Assembly (NCBI RefSeq): GCF_001598295.1
Contig: NZ_BCYR01000008.1
Span: 214,323 to 278,322, forward strand
Direction: 5' to 3'
Origin: Klebsiella ornithinolytica NBRC 105727 = ATCC 31898
GTDB taxonomy: Bacteria; Pseudomonadota; Gammaproteobacteria; Enterobacterales; Enterobacteriaceae
Length of the DNA stretch: 64,000 nt
The notes beneath the pieces were generated by a model, which did not search any database, had not been told where the DNA came from, and saw nothing but the letters and a program-made list of their open reading frames with translations. Positions 45,954 through 55,278 of this stretch are shown here, in pieces (positions within the stretch are counted from its first letter, which is position 1; every line of letters begins with the position of its first letter). Both the position numbers and the translations under genes were made by a program.

Positions 45954-47174
45954 ATGCCCGAACCCGTTGACGAACCGGCGCTCAATGGAGTGCGCCTTAA
46001 TCTGCGGGTTGTCTCCGTGGTGATGTTTAATTTTGCCAGCTACCTGACAATTGGCCTGCCGTTGGCCGTTCTGCCGGGCTATGTCCATGATGTAATGGGA
46101 TTTAGCGCGTTCTGGGCCGGCCTGGTCATTAGCCTGCAATATTTTGCCACTCTCCTCAGCCGCCCTCATGCCGGACGCTACGCCGATCTCCTTGGGCCGA
46201 AAAAGATCGTGATCTTCGGGCTGTGCGGCTGTTTTCTCAGCGGTTTGAGCTATCTGCTGGCGGCCGTCGGCAGCGGCTGGCCGATCCTTAGCCTGGCTCT
46301 GCTGTGCCTCGGCCGGGTGATTCTCGGTATCGGGCAAAGCTTTGCCGGTACTGGTTCAACGCTATGGGGAGTGGGGGTGGTGGGCTCGCTGCATATCGGG
46401 CGGGTGATTTCGTGGAACGGAATCGTGACTTACGGGGCGATGGCGATGGGGGCGCCGCTCGGCGTGCTCTGTTACTCCCTTGTCGGGCTGCCGGGGCTGG
46501 CGTGGGCGATTATGGCCGTGGCGCTGGTCGCTATTCTGTGCGCGCTGCCGAGGGCGGCGGTCAGAGCGACGAAGGGCAAAGCGATGACGTTTCGCGCCGT
46601 GCTGGGCCGGGTCTGGCCGTATGGGATGGCGCTGGCATTGGCTTCCGCCGGGTTTGGCACGATCGCGACGTTTATTACCCTGTTTTACGACGCCAAAGGC
46701 TGGGACGGCGCGGCGTTTGCGCTGACGCTATTTAGCTGCGCGTTTGTTGGCACGCGTCTGCTGTTCCCCAATGGCATTAATCGTCTGGGGGGACTGAACG
46801 TCGCGATGCTGTGCTTTAGCGTTGAGATTGTCGGACTTCTGCTGGTGGGGTTGGCTGAGACTTCATCGATCGCCAAAGTCGGGACCTTCTTTGCTGGCGC
46901 CGGTTTTTCACTGGTCTTCCCTGCGCTGGGGGTGGTGGCGGTGAAGGCGGTGCCGCAGCAGAATCAGGGCTCGGCGCTGGCGACCTATACGGTATTTATG
47001 GATCTGTCTTTAGGCATTACCGGGCCGCTGGCCGGGCTGCTGATGGCATGGGCCGGGATTTCCACCATTTATCTGGCGGCGGCGGGGCTGGTGGCGGTGG
47101 CGCTGTTGCTGAGCTGGCGGTTAAAAAAACGGCCCCCGGCGGTGTCACCGGAGGCCGCTACGTCAGGCCAGTAG
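45954..47174 (+). CDS. yhhS: MFS transporter YhhS
   Basis: A 406-residue inner-membrane major facilitator of the drug/arabinose efflux type. It is nearly identical to E. coli YhhS from MPEPVDEPALNGVRLNLR onward, with 12 helices and the MFS motif A GRYADLLGPKK between helices 2 and 3. AGGTGG upstream fixes ATG 45954 although the frame opens earlier. Over-expression of the E. coli protein affects drug resistance and arabinose export; the natural substrate is unknown. Its stop codon directly abuts the stop of convergent dcrB. Confidence 0.93.
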   Translation: MPEPVDEPALNGVRLNLRVVSVVMFNFASYLTIGLPLAVLPGYVHDVMGFSAFWAGLVISLQYFATLLSRPHAGRYADLLGPKKIVIFGLCGCFLSGLSYLLAAVGSGWPILSLALLCLGRVILGIGQSFAGTGSTLWGVGVVGSLHIGRVISWNGIVTYGAMAMGAPLGVLCYSLVGLPGLAWAIMAVALVAILCALPRAAVRATKGKAMTFRAVLGRVWPYGMALALASAGFGTIATFITLFYDAKGWDGAAFALTLFSCAFVGTRLLFPNGINRLGGLNVAMLCFSVEIVGLLLVGLAETSSIAKVGTFFAGAGFSLVFPALGVVAVKAVPQQNQGSALATYTVFMDLSLGITGPLAGLLMAWAGISTIYLAAAGLVAVALLLSWRLKKRPPAVSPEAATSGQ

Positions 47175-47732
47175 TTACTGGATGACGAGGGTATTGATGA
47201 TGTTTTCAGCTGCGCTTTGCGCCTGCTGCTGATTGTCTGCCGGCAGCGTGATCTGCAGGGTCAGCAGCTTATCGTCAACCTTGCCGAGAATGACGGAAGA
47301 CCAGGCGGTCTGGCCTTTGGCGGAGATGATGCTGTCCAGCTGCTGCAGCGTGTGGCCTTTGATATCAATCGATTTATTGGTGACAACCTGCAGCTGTGGA
47401 TCGCGGCTGCGCTGCTGATCTTCCAGGCGTTGAGCCAGCACGCTCAATTCTTCATTGGTGCTGTCACCAACAATCACGATCACCGCTTTCTGTCCGGTGG
47501 CGTCAGAATAGACGTGCATGTTATTGGCCTGGGTACCCAGCTTGCCGCTCTGATCGGTCATTCCTGCTGGCAGGGAAAAACTCAGCTTGCCATCCAGCAG
47601 GCTGATATTTTGTCCGCTGGCGTTGCTTTCCGCAGCAGCCCCGGCAGTCGGCGTTTTTGTGTCGCTGTTATCACAGGCCGCAAGCCCCATAACCAGCAGG
47701 CCAATACCGACATATTTAACCAAATTGCGCAT
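47175..47732 (-). CDS. dcrB: Lipoprotein DcrB
   Basis: A 185-residue inner-membrane-associated lipoprotein, the same length as E. coli DcrB. The lipobox is GLAAC with Cys20, followed by Asp at +2, the inner-membrane retention signal. The [15 protein letters not shown] and [12 protein letters not shown] regions match E. coli. DcrB is needed for adsorption or DNA entry of phages C1 and C6 and for lipoprotein homeostasis. I chose MRNLVKY at 47732 over an ATG two codons earlier by homology. Confidence 0.95.
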   Translation of the reverse strand: MRNLVKYVGIGLLVMGLAACDNSDTKTPTAGAAAESNASGQNISLLDGKLSFSLPAGMTDQSGKLGTQANNMHVYSDATGQKAVIVIVGDSTNEELSVLAQRLEDQQRSRDPQLQVVTNKSIDIKGHTLQQLDSIISAKGQTAWSSVILGKVDDKLLTLQITLPADNQQQAQSAAENIINTLVIQ

Positions 47733-47805
47733 TGACATCTTCCTTTCGATAAACGGCCATTAACGGCTCATTCGCTTATCTTATCACATCAACCTGCGAG
47801 TACTC

Positions 47806-48471
47806 TTAACCTGGCTGCAATGCGGATAAATCAGATTTATCTGCCAGTTTTTTCAGCAGCATATTCAACAACATGCCATACATCGGCAGGAAGAAAACAA
47901 TGCTAATCAGTACCTTGAAGCTGTAGTCGACAATCGCGATTTCTCCCCAGTTCGCCGCCATAAACGGGTCCGGACTACGCCAGAAAGCGATGAAGAAAAA
48001 GGCCAGGGTATCGCTGACGTTGCCGAACAGGGTCGAGGCGGTCGGCGCCAGCCACCAGCGGCGGTTTTGACGCAGGCGGTTAAAGACGTGGACATCGAGG
48101 ATCTGGCCCAGCGCGTAGGCCATGAAACTGGCGGCGGCGATACGGGCGACGAACAGGTTAAAGTGGGTCAGCGCGGCAAAGCCTTGCCATTCGCCCATAT
48201 AAAACAGGGACGAGATGCCATAGGAGATCAGCAGCGCCGGGACCATCACCGCCAGGATAATGCGTCGTGCCAGCGGCGCGCCGAAAATCCGCACCGTCAG
48301 ATCGGTGGCGAGGAAGATAAACGGAAAGCTGAACGCGCCCCAGGTGGTATGAAAACCAAAAATGGAGATCGGGAGCTGCACCAGATAGTTGCTGGAGGTG
48401 ATAACCAGCAAATGAAAAAGAGAAAGCCAGACCAGCGCTTTTTGACGCTGTGACGTTGTAAATGGACTCAT
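47806..48471 (-). CDS. yhhQ: Queuosine precursor transporter YhhQ
   Basis: A 221-residue inner-membrane transporter of the ECF-S-like YhhQ/VUT-1 family that imports queuosine precursors (preQ0, preQ1) for tRNA modification. It has about six helices and the conserved FIFLATDLTVRIFG and LGQILDVHVFNRLR segments. It is transcribed alone, divergent from tusA. No preQ1 riboswitch is visible in the 210-bp region between the two genes. Confidence 0.92.
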   Translation of the reverse strand: MSPFTTSQRQKALVWLSLFHLLVITSSNYLVQLPISIFGFHTTWGAFSFPFIFLATDLTVRIFGAPLARRIILAVMVPALLISYGISSLFYMGEWQGFAALTHFNLFVARIAAASFMAYALGQILDVHVFNRLRQNRRWWLAPTASTLFGNVSDTLAFFFIAFWRSPDPFMAANWGEIAIVDYSFKVLISIVFFLPMYGMLLNMLLKKLADKSDLSALQPG

Positions 48472-48682
48472 ATTGTGACCTTTTTAGTGATTGGGGTGAG
48501 GGAACCCAATAAATCAATACTCGTGCCGTGTTTTGCCAACCCACGAGTACCAGTTTGAAGCGGCAGAATGATACTGCGTTGAGCGGGTATTGCAATGGTT
48601 GTTTTTCGCGCAAACGTTAACCTGACTTGCGTAGCGGAAAAGTGGGGGTAAACTAGGGCCGTTTTGTTGATGTGAGATGAAA

Positions 48683-48928
48683 ATGACCGAACTTTTCTCC
48701 AGCCCTGACCACACTCTGGATGCTCAGGGCCTGCGTTGCCCGGAGCCGGTAATGATGGTGCGTAAGACCGTACGTACAATGCCGGTGGGCGAAACGCTGC
48801 TGATTATCGCCGACGATCCGGCGACAACCCGTGATATTCCGGGTTTTTGCCGCTTTATGGAGCATGAGCTGCTGGCGCAAGAAACCGCGGCGCTGCCCTA
48901 TCGCTATCTGATTCGTAAAAGCCATTAA
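48683..48928 (+). CDS. tusA: Sulfurtransferase TusA
   Basis: An 81-residue sulfur carrier that passes persulfide sulfur from IscS to TusBCD for 2-thiouridine in tRNA (also called SirA or YhhP). The active cysteine is Cys19 in [12 protein letters not shown]. The protein matches E. coli TusA along its whole length. ATG 48683 gives that N-terminus; another ATG two codons earlier is possible. BIME-like repeats follow. Confidence 0.96.
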   Translation: MTELFSSPDHTLDAQGLRCPEPVMMVRKTVRTMPVGETLLIIADDPATTRDIPGFCRFMEHELLAQETAALPYRYLIRKSH

Positions 48929-48948
48929 GCACGGGTTTGCGTGCCTCT

Positions 48949-49138
48949 CCCGGAGGCGGGGCAATGCCCCTGTCCGGGCTACAAAATCCAAAGACCGCAC
49001 GCTCCCGTAGCCCCGGTAAGCAGCGCGCCACCGGGGGTAAACGGTGCGATTGCCGCAGGCCGTCTTCCCGGAGGCGGGGCTATAAAGTCCAAAAAACGCA
49101 CGCTTCCGTAGTCCCGGTTAGCAACGCGCCACCGGGGT
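48949..49138. repeat. Duplicated BIME-like repeat between tusA and zntA
   Basis: Two related units, at 48949-49035 and 49067-49138, share CCCGGAGGCGGGGC, then a TCCAAA-containing spacer, CGCACGCT-CCGTAG and a CCCGGT...ACCGGGG palindrome. This looks like tandem REP-type repeats between convergent genes, likely acting on mRNA 3' ends. Confidence 0.75.
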
Positions 49139-49146
49139 CTTTCCGC

Positions 49147-51345
49147 TTACTTCTTACGTAACAGTCGCAGGGCGTTAGCGGTCACCAGCACCGTTGCCCC
49201 CGTATCGGCCAGCACCGCCAGCCACAGCCCGGTCAGTCCGAGCAGCGTAGTGATAAGAAAAATTCCCTTTAAGCCAAGCGCAATCGCAATGTTCTGCCGA
49301 ATATTGGCGTGGGTGGCGCGGGCCAGGGAAATCATCTGTGCCAGACCGGTTAAGCGGTTATGCGTCAGGGCGGCATCGGCGGTTTCCAGCGCCACGTCGG
49401 TTCCGCTGCCCATGGCGATACCAATGGTGGCGGCCTTCATTGCCGGCGCGTCATTAATCCCGTCACCGACCATCGCCAGCGGCGCAGCGGCATTGAGCGC
49501 CGTGACCGCCTCCACTTTATCGGCCGGCAGCAGCCCGGCACGGAATTCCAGCCCCAGTTCCCCGGCAATGGCGGCAGCCGCCCGCGGGTTATCACCGGTC
49601 AGAATTACGCCCTGCACCCCCAGACGATGCAGATCGTCGACCGCCTGACGGGCGTCGTCTCGCAGCGTATCCTGCAGCGCCAGAATGCCGAGCAGAGACT
49701 GTTCGCGCAGTACCAGCACAACCGTCTGACCCGCGCTCTCCAGCTGCTGAATCTGCGCCTCATGCTCTGCGGCGGCGTCGTTGCCTGCCGCGCAAATCAG
49801 TATCTGATGACCGTCGACTTCGGCTTCAATGCCCGAACCCGCCAGTGCGCGCTGACCGCGGGCAGACGGAATCGTCAGCTGGCGCTGCTGGGCTTCGCGC
49901 ACGATGGCCTGCGCCAGCGGGTGGCTGGAGCCTTGTTCCACTGCCGCCGCCAGCGCCAGCAAGTCATTTTCATCCACGTCATTCAGGGCGATGGCGGCGG
50001 TGACGCGCGGTTGGCCGACGGTTAGCGTCCCGGTCTTATCAAAAGCCACCTGACGTATGCGACCCAGTTGCTCAAGCGCTGCGCCGCCTTTAATCAGGGC
50101 ACCGCGACGCGACGCCACCGCCAGCCCGGAAGTAATGGCCGCCGGAGTGGAAATGACCAGCGCACAAGGACAGCCGATCAGCAGCAGCGTCAGACCTTTG
50201 TAGATCCACGGTAGCCAGGCGGCGGCAAAGAACAGCGGCGGTACGATGGCGACCAGCAGGGCGACGACCATAATGGCCGGTGTGTAAATCCGGCTGAAAC
50301 GATCGATAAAGCGTTCAATCGGCGCCCGACGTTCCTCCGCTTCTTCAATCAGCTTCAGAATGCGGTCAATGGCGCTGTCGCCCGGCTCAGAAATCACCGT
50401 CAGTTGCACCAGACGGTCGACGCTGGTGGCGCCTGCCGCCACGCGTTCTCCGGAGCGACGCTCGACCGGCACCGACTCACCGGTTAAGGCACTTTCATCG
50501 AAGCTGGCGAACGGCGTGCGTAGCTGACCATCGGCGGGCAGGCGACCACCTGCTGCGACTTCAATTACGTCTCCAGGGCGGAGATCGCGCTGGGCGACGG
50601 TTTCCCGCACGCCGTCACGCAGGCGAGTGGCGGTATCGGGTTTTAACGCCATCAGCGCGCTTACCCCCTGGCGGGCACGGCTGGCCGCCCAGCCTTCAAG
50701 GCGCTCGCCAACCATAAACAGCAGCAGCACCATCGCGGCTTCGGCCGTTGCGCCGATAAACAGTGCCCCGATGGCGGCGACGCTCATCAGTGTTTCAATG
50801 GCAAACCAGCTACCGCTGCGGATCAGGCGCAAAGCCTGACGAGCGACGGGCCACAGACCCACAAGCGTGGTAGCAATGAATGCCAGCTCGCCGAAGGGGT
50901 GGTTGAGCTGCTCCAGACCCCAGCTCAGCGCCATCAGTAGTACCAGCGTTATCAGCGGCAGGTTCTCGCGCAGAGGTGAGGTTTCCGGCGGCGGGGCGCT
51001 TTCATCGCGCAGCGTATAGCCCGCGGCACGTACCGCGCTTTCGACGGCAGTGCGAATATCGGCATCGGCGTTGACCAGCAGTTTTTCGGTGGCAAACAGA
51101 ACCTGCACCTGGTTGACGCCGGGTACCTGGCGCACCGCCGTTTCGACTTTACGGGCGCAGGCGGCGCAGTCCATGCCTTCAACCAGCCAGCGATAGCGCG
51201 CCTCGTTTAACCCATCGCTGTCGGCGGCGTTATCGGCGGCACAGCCAGATTCCGTGCAGCAGCTGTCAGCCTGGGCGACAACCGGCTTTAATTTGAATGA
51301 CGAGAACTGTGGGACTTTTTTATCCTGCGTTTCTGGAGTCGACAT
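49147..51345 (-). CDS. zntA: Zn2+/Cd2+/Pb2+-exporting P1B-type ATPase ZntA
   Basis: An inner-membrane metal exporter of 732 residues. The N-terminus has an extra cysteine cluster (DSCCTESGCAADN) and a heavy-metal-associated domain with GMDCAAC near residue 57. The membrane metal site is GCPCALVIS, the phosphorylated aspartate is in FDKTGTLTVGQP, and the C-terminal ADTGATVLVTANALRL holds the conserved aspartate that ligates metal in ZntA. GGGAGGG precedes the ATG. A MerR-type promoter with a perfect ZntR operator lies upstream. Confidence 0.97.
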   Translation of the reverse strand: MSTPETQDKKVPQFSSFKLKPVVAQADSCCTESGCAADNAADSDGLNEARYRWLVEGMDCAACARKVETAVRQVPGVNQVQVLFATEKLLVNADADIRTAVESAVRAAGYTLRDESAPPPETSPLRENLPLITLVLLMALSWGLEQLNHPFGELAFIATTLVGLWPVARQALRLIRSGSWFAIETLMSVAAIGALFIGATAEAAMVLLLFMVGERLEGWAASRARQGVSALMALKPDTATRLRDGVRETVAQRDLRPGDVIEVAAGGRLPADGQLRTPFASFDESALTGESVPVERRSGERVAAGATSVDRLVQLTVISEPGDSAIDRILKLIEEAEERRAPIERFIDRFSRIYTPAIMVVALLVAIVPPLFFAAAWLPWIYKGLTLLLIGCPCALVISTPAAITSGLAVASRRGALIKGGAALEQLGRIRQVAFDKTGTLTVGQPRVTAAIALNDVDENDLLALAAAVEQGSSHPLAQAIVREAQQRQLTIPSARGQRALAGSGIEAEVDGHQILICAAGNDAAAEHEAQIQQLESAGQTVVLVLREQSLLGILALQDTLRDDARQAVDDLHRLGVQGVILTGDNPRAAAAIAGELGLEFRAGLLPADKVEAVTALNAAAPLAMVGDGINDAPAMKAATIGIAMGSGTDVALETADAALTHNRLTGLAQMISLARATHANIRQNIAIALGLKGIFLITTLLGLTGLWLAVLADTGATVLVTANALRLLRKK

Positions 51346-51383
51346 GGGACCCTCCCGGTAATGATAATTTTCTCATTACCAGA

Positions 51384-51415
51384 AGGATACACTCTGGAGT
51401 CGACTCCAGAGTCAA
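51384..51415 (-). promoter_or_regulatory. ZntR-controlled promoter of zntA
   Basis: On the minus strand TTGACT (51415-51410) and TATCCT (51389-51384) are 20 bp apart, the overlong spacer typical of MerR-family promoters. The spacer and flanks form a perfect 22-bp palindrome, ACTCTGGAGTC/GACTCCAGAGT (51391-51412), the same as the E. coli ZntR site as I remember it. zntR itself is outside the window. Confidence 0.93.
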
Positions 51416-51423
51416 GCGCAAAA

Positions 51424-52050
51424 TTACAGATACAGCGCGCGGACGATCAGAAAGTGGCCGGCAAAGTAGAAGGCGGCGGCGATGGCGTTATCGGCGCGGA
51501 AGCGACGGCGATAGTGGCTGATCAGCCAGACAATATTACTCAACAGCAGGAATGTCGCACCGGCGAAGCCTGAGAATGCGGTATCCGTCGGGCGGAAGAA
51601 CCACAGCTCACCGGCCAGCCAGACCATCACCAGGGTCATGCCGATAAAGGTGAAAACCGGCATGCGCAGATCTTCCAGCCGGCTCCAGATAACCGCAAGC
51701 AGCAGCGCGCCGATAACCAGCAGCACCAGCGGCAGCGGCCAGAAAAACGACATCGTCATCTGGCTGGCAAACCAGATCGTGTACAGCAGATGCGACAGGA
51801 AAAAGGCCCCCACCGCATACATCACCCGCTGGCGCGGCAGCAGCGTTAATGCATCGCCCAGCAGCGAAGCGCACAGCCCGGCGAGTACCAGGTAGCTGAT
51901 AGCGTTGAACATTGGCGCCTGCCAGGCCAGCAGCAGCAGCAGGATCAGCGTGACGGGTTTAAAAACCCAGCGCTGCCACGTGGGGCCGCGATAGGACGCA
52001 TCGACGAAAAGCCATGCGGAGAAACAGACAGCAATAAACGACCAAAGCAT
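51424..52050 (-). CDS. yhhN: TMEM86-family membrane protein YhhN
   Basis: A 208-residue inner-membrane protein with about eight helices, of the YhhN/TMEM86 family. Mammalian members are lysoplasmalogenases, but the role in enterobacteria is unknown. The conserved [21 protein letters not shown] region carries the acidic and polar membrane residues typical of the family. The zntA promoter begins 8 bp beyond its stop, so it reads into zntA on the same strand. Confidence 0.88.
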   Translation of the reverse strand: MLWSFIAVCFSAWLFVDASYRGPTWQRWVFKPVTLILLLLLAWQAPMFNAISYLVLAGLCASLLGDALTLLPRQRVMYAVGAFFLSHLLYTIWFASQMTMSFFWPLPLVLLVIGALLLAVIWSRLEDLRMPVFTFIGMTLVMVWLAGELWFFRPTDTAFSGFAGATFLLLSNIVWLISHYRRRFRADNAIAAAFYFAGHFLIVRALYL

Positions 52051-52191
52051 AGTAAGTCCTTGTATCTGTTATTATTAAGTGAGTGGTGTATTGGCAGTAC
52101 TGAAACTTAGTGTAGTGGTTCGGGCGGGCAGATGACAACGTTAATCAAGGCGCGGTATGCTTATTCCTGAGAATTCTTATGGGTGAGATGA

Positions 52192-52551
52192 ATGAGCAAG
52201 GTTCCCCTGTTTTTTATTATCGTCGTCGCCATTATTGTGGTGGCCGCATCGGTACGCTATGTACAGCAACGACGGGAAAATATGGCTAACGACGCCGCGC
52301 CGCTGCTACAAAAGCGGGTGGTGGTGAGTAACAAGCGGGAGAAGGTGCTCAACGATCGCCGGTCGCGCCAGCAAACCGTAGCCCCCGCCGGCAGCGATAT
52401 GCGCTATGACGTGAGCTTCAGGCCGGAAACCGGTGGCCTGGAAGTCAGTTTTCGGCTTGAGGCGGCGCAATATCATGCGCTCAGCGTCGGTGACCGGGGA
52501 ACGCTGAGCTACAAAGGCTCAAGGTTTGTCGCGTTTACGCCAGAACCTTGA
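52192..52551 (+). CDS. yhhM: DUF2500 membrane protein YhhM
   Basis: A 119-residue protein with one N-terminal transmembrane helix (residues 4-22) and a cytoplasmic or periplasmic DUF2500 domain (VVVSNKREKVLNDRRSRQQ and GTLSYKGSRFVAF). It matches E. coli YhhM at the same length. Function is unknown. It is divergent from yhhN; its stop is 10 bp from that of convergent yhhL. Confidence 0.92.
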   Translation: MSKVPLFFIIVVAIIVVAASVRYVQQRRENMANDAAPLLQKRVVVSNKREKVLNDRRSRQQTVAPAGSDMRYDVSFRPETGGLEVSFRLEAAQYHALSVGDRGTLSYKGSRFVAFTPEP

Positions 52552-52561
52552 GCCCACGAGG

Positions 52562-52840
52562 TTACTTCTTACGTAGCGTGGCCTTGAGTTTTTTCTGCCA
52601 GGCCACCAGTTCAAACACGCCAAAGATAAAAATACGGACCTGTTCAAAACGGCCCAGCGGCGGGGCATCTTTCGGCTGAGTGGCCTTCAGCAGCGTCAGC
52701 TGCAGACCGTGCATCAGGATCATAAAGATCAGAGCAACGTTAACGAAGATGTTCAGCGGCTTCGGGAAAGGCTGAAACAGGTTTAATAATAAAAATGCCC
52801 AGACGCACAGCATCAACACGCGGCCAAAATTAATCAGCAT
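52562..52840 (-). CDS. yhhL: DUF1145 membrane protein YhhL
   Basis: A 92-residue inner-membrane protein with two helices (residues 5-22 and 28-50) and a basic C-terminus (LVAWQKKLKATLRKK). It corresponds to E. coli YhhL. Function is unknown. ATG 52840 lies 11 bp inside the end of rsmD, so the two are probably co-transcribed; longer upstream reading in this frame only mirrors rsmD. Confidence 0.9.
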   Translation of the reverse strand: MLINFGRVLMLCVWAFLLLNLFQPFPKPLNIFVNVALIFMILMHGLQLTLLKATQPKDAPPLGRFEQVRIFIFGVFELVAWQKKLKATLRKK

Positions 52841-53426
52841 GATTTTCTCCTTTTGCCTCACGTTGATAGAGACGGTAGGCGACCTGTCCGGCCACTTTCT
52901 CACGATACAGATGCCAGCATGTCGGCACCGGCGGTAAGCCATTTTCGACTTCGCTCTCAACGTAGATGAGCGCTTCATCGGCGAGCCAGCCGTTATTTTC
53001 CAGCAGACGCAGCGTCTCTTCCAGCAGACCTTTGCGGAAAGGCGGATCGACAAACACGATATGGTGCGGCGTGCCTGGCTGATTAAGGTAGCTGAGCGTA
53101 TTGGTATTGACCACCTTGCCATGGCTGGCTTTCAGGGTCGCCAGGTTTTTTTGCAACTGTTGAGCGACGCCGCGCTCCATTTCCAGCAGCGTGGTGCTGC
53201 CCGCATAGCGCGACAGCGCTTCCAGCCCGAGGGCGCCGCTGCCGGCAAAGCAATCGAGGCAGTGCGCATCGACCATGACAGGCGCCAGCCAGTTAAAAAG
53301 GGTTTCACGGACCCGGTCGGTAGTCGGGCGCAGGCCCGGGCTCTCGGGCACCGGTAATTTCCGCCCCCGCCATTGCCCACCAATAATACGGATCTGGCCG
53401 CTGCCCGTGTGGTTTGGTTTCTTCAT
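52830..53426 (-). CDS. rsmD: 16S rRNA (guanine(966)-N2)-methyltransferase RsmD
   Basis: RsmD methylates G966 of 16S rRNA. The 198-residue product has the SAM motif CLDCFAGSGALGLEAL and the catalytic FVDPPF. An N-terminal RIIGGQWRGRKLPVP segment is the family signature. It is divergent from ftsY with 191 bp between, the E. coli arrangement, and overlaps yhhL downstream. Confidence 0.96.
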   Translation of the reverse strand: MKKPNHTGSGQIRIIGGQWRGRKLPVPESPGLRPTTDRVRETLFNWLAPVMVDAHCLDCFAGSGALGLEALSRYAGSTTLLEMERGVAQQLQKNLATLKASHGKVVNTNTLSYLNQPGTPHHIVFVDPPFRKGLLEETLRLLENNGWLADEALIYVESEVENGLPPVPTCWHLYREKVAGQVAYRLYQREAKGENHAD

Positions 53427-53617
53427 CTCGTTGCTCAGGTCTCCACTTTCAGCCCGCTATTCTAGCGATCGAACGCGGATGACGAAACCTTAATCCGGGG
53501 GCGGTGATGCGAGTTAAGTTAAGTGATAGACTATCCGACTAATTTCATCATTTTTCAGCTTCCGCTATTGTTATGCCGAAGCTGTGCCATGAATAAACAG
53601 CGGGAGTGTCGTCGCAA

Positions 53618-55276
53618 ATGGCAAAAGAGAAAAAACGTGGCTTCTTTTCCTGGCTGGGCTTTGGACAAAAAGAACAGGCGCAGGAAACCGAGACCGAACA
53701 GAAAGTAGAAGGGCAAACCGACGTTGCCGAACAGCATTCGGCTACAGCGTTGCCTGCTGAGACGGTGGCGGCACCAGAAGCGGATACGGTAAGCGCTTCT
53801 ACGGTGGAGAAAGAGGACGCGGAAGCTTTTGCGGCCGATGTCGTTGAGGTGACTGAACAGGTTGTTGAGAGCGAATTACCGCACTCTGAGCCGGTGACGC
53901 CTGCGGTTGAAGCCCCGGCCGAAGTCGAAGCGATCCCTCAGCCGCACGCTGCTATTGACGAAGCGCCAGCCGCCAGTACGTGGGTCGAAGAGGCTGCCGT
54001 TGAACAGGTTGTGGCTGAGACCGCTGCTGAAGAGACGGTTGCTGAAAAGCTGCCGGCGGAAGACCTCGCTGCTCCGGAGTCGCTGGTCGAAGATGCGATC
54101 GCTCAGCCGGTTGTCGCGGAAGCGGTAGCAGGGCAGACGCCGGAAGCGGTGACGGATGAGCCGCAAGTCGCTGCCGTGGACGACGCGGTGAGTGATGAGC
54201 CGCGCGGTGAGGAGCAGCCTGAATCTGCTCTGTCTGATGAAGAGCTTGAAGCTCTGGCGCTCTCCACTCAACCTATTGATGATAAAGAGGTTGTTGAAAC
54301 GGAAGAACAGAGTCAGCCGGATGATTCCGCTCAGCAGGAGCAGGAAAAACCGACGAAAGAGGGCTTTTTCGCCCGTCTGAAACGCAGCCTGATTAAAACC
54401 AAACAGAACCTCGGTTCCGGATTTATCAGTCTGTTCCGCGGCAAAAAAATCGACGATGATCTGTTTGAAGAGCTGGAAGAGCAGCTGCTGATTGCTGACG
54501 TCGGCGTGGAAACGACCCGTAAGATCATTACCAATCTTACCGAAGGCGCCAGCCGTAAGCAGCTACGTGATGCGGAAGCGCTGTATGGCCTGCTGAAAGA
54601 AGAGATGGGCGATATCCTTGCGAAAGTGGATGAGCCGCTGAATGTTGAAGGGAAAACGCCATTTGTTATTCTGATGGTGGGCGTGAACGGCGTGGGTAAA
54701 ACCACCACTATCGGTAAGCTGGCGCGTCAGTTCGAACAGCAGGGTAAATCGGTGATGCTGGCGGCCGGGGACACCTTCCGTGCCGCGGCGGTAGAACAGC
54801 TGCAGGTCTGGGGTCAGCGCAACAACATTCCGGTGATTGCTCAGCATACCGGCGCGGACTCGGCATCAGTGATCTTCGATGCTATTCAGGCCGCGAAGGC
54901 GCGAAATGTTGACGTGCTGATCGCCGATACCGCGGGTCGTCTGCAGAATAAATCGCACCTGATGGAAGAGCTGAAGAAAATTGTCCGGGTGATGAAAAAA
55001 CTGGATGAAGATGCGCCGCATGAGGTCATGCTGACCATCGATGCCAGCACCGGGCAAAACGCGATTAGCCAGGCCAAACTGTTCCATGAAGCCGTTGGCT
55101 TGACCGGCATCACGTTGACTAAGCTGGACGGTACCGCGAAAGGTGGGGTTATCTTCTCGGTCGCCGACCAGTTCGGTATTCCGATTCGCTACATTGGCGT
55201 CGGTGAACGTATTGAGGATCTGCGTCCGTTTAATGCGGGCGACTTTATTGAGGCACTTTTTGCCCGAGAGGATTAA
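53618..55276 (+). CDS. ftsY: Signal recognition particle receptor FtsY
   Basis: The SRP receptor GTPase that docks ribosome-nascent chain complexes at the inner membrane. At 552 residues it is longer than E. coli FtsY (about 497), the extra length being in the acidic A domain (residues about 20-250, rich in Glu, Ala, Val). The NG domain has GVNGVGKTTTIGKLA, DTFRAAAVEQL, DTAGRLQNK and TKLDGTAKGG. ATG 53618 (MAKEKKRGFFSWLGFG) includes the membrane-targeting amphipathic N-terminus; GGGAG lies upstream. It heads ftsYEX. Confidence 0.96.
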   Translation: MAKEKKRGFFSWLGFGQKEQAQETETEQKVEGQTDVAEQHSATALPAETVAAPEADTVSASTVEKEDAEAFAADVVEVTEQVVESELPHSEPVTPAVEAPAEVEAIPQPHAAIDEAPAASTWVEEAAVEQVVAETAAEETVAEKLPAEDLAAPESLVEDAIAQPVVAEAVAGQTPEAVTDEPQVAAVDDAVSDEPRGEEQPESALSDEELEALALSTQPIDDKEVVETEEQSQPDDSAQQEQEKPTKEGFFARLKRSLIKTKQNLGSGFISLFRGKKIDDDLFEELEEQLLIADVGVETTRKIITNLTEGASRKQLRDAEALYGLLKEEMGDILAKVDEPLNVEGKTPFVILMVGVNGVGKTTTIGKLARQFEQQGKSVMLAAGDTFRAAAVEQLQVWGQRNNIPVIAQHTGADSASVIFDAIQAAKARNVDVLIADTAGRLQNKSHLMEELKKIVRVMKKLDEDAPHEVMLTIDASTGQNAISQAKLFHEAVGLTGITLTKLDGTAKGGVIFSVADQFGIPIRYIGVGERIEDLRPFNAGDFIEALFARED

Positions 55277-55278
55277 TC

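Noticed and set aside
53523..53737. Short frames on both strands around the ftsY start
   Set aside because: They are frame shadows of the ftsY 5' end and its promoter, without ribosome sites.
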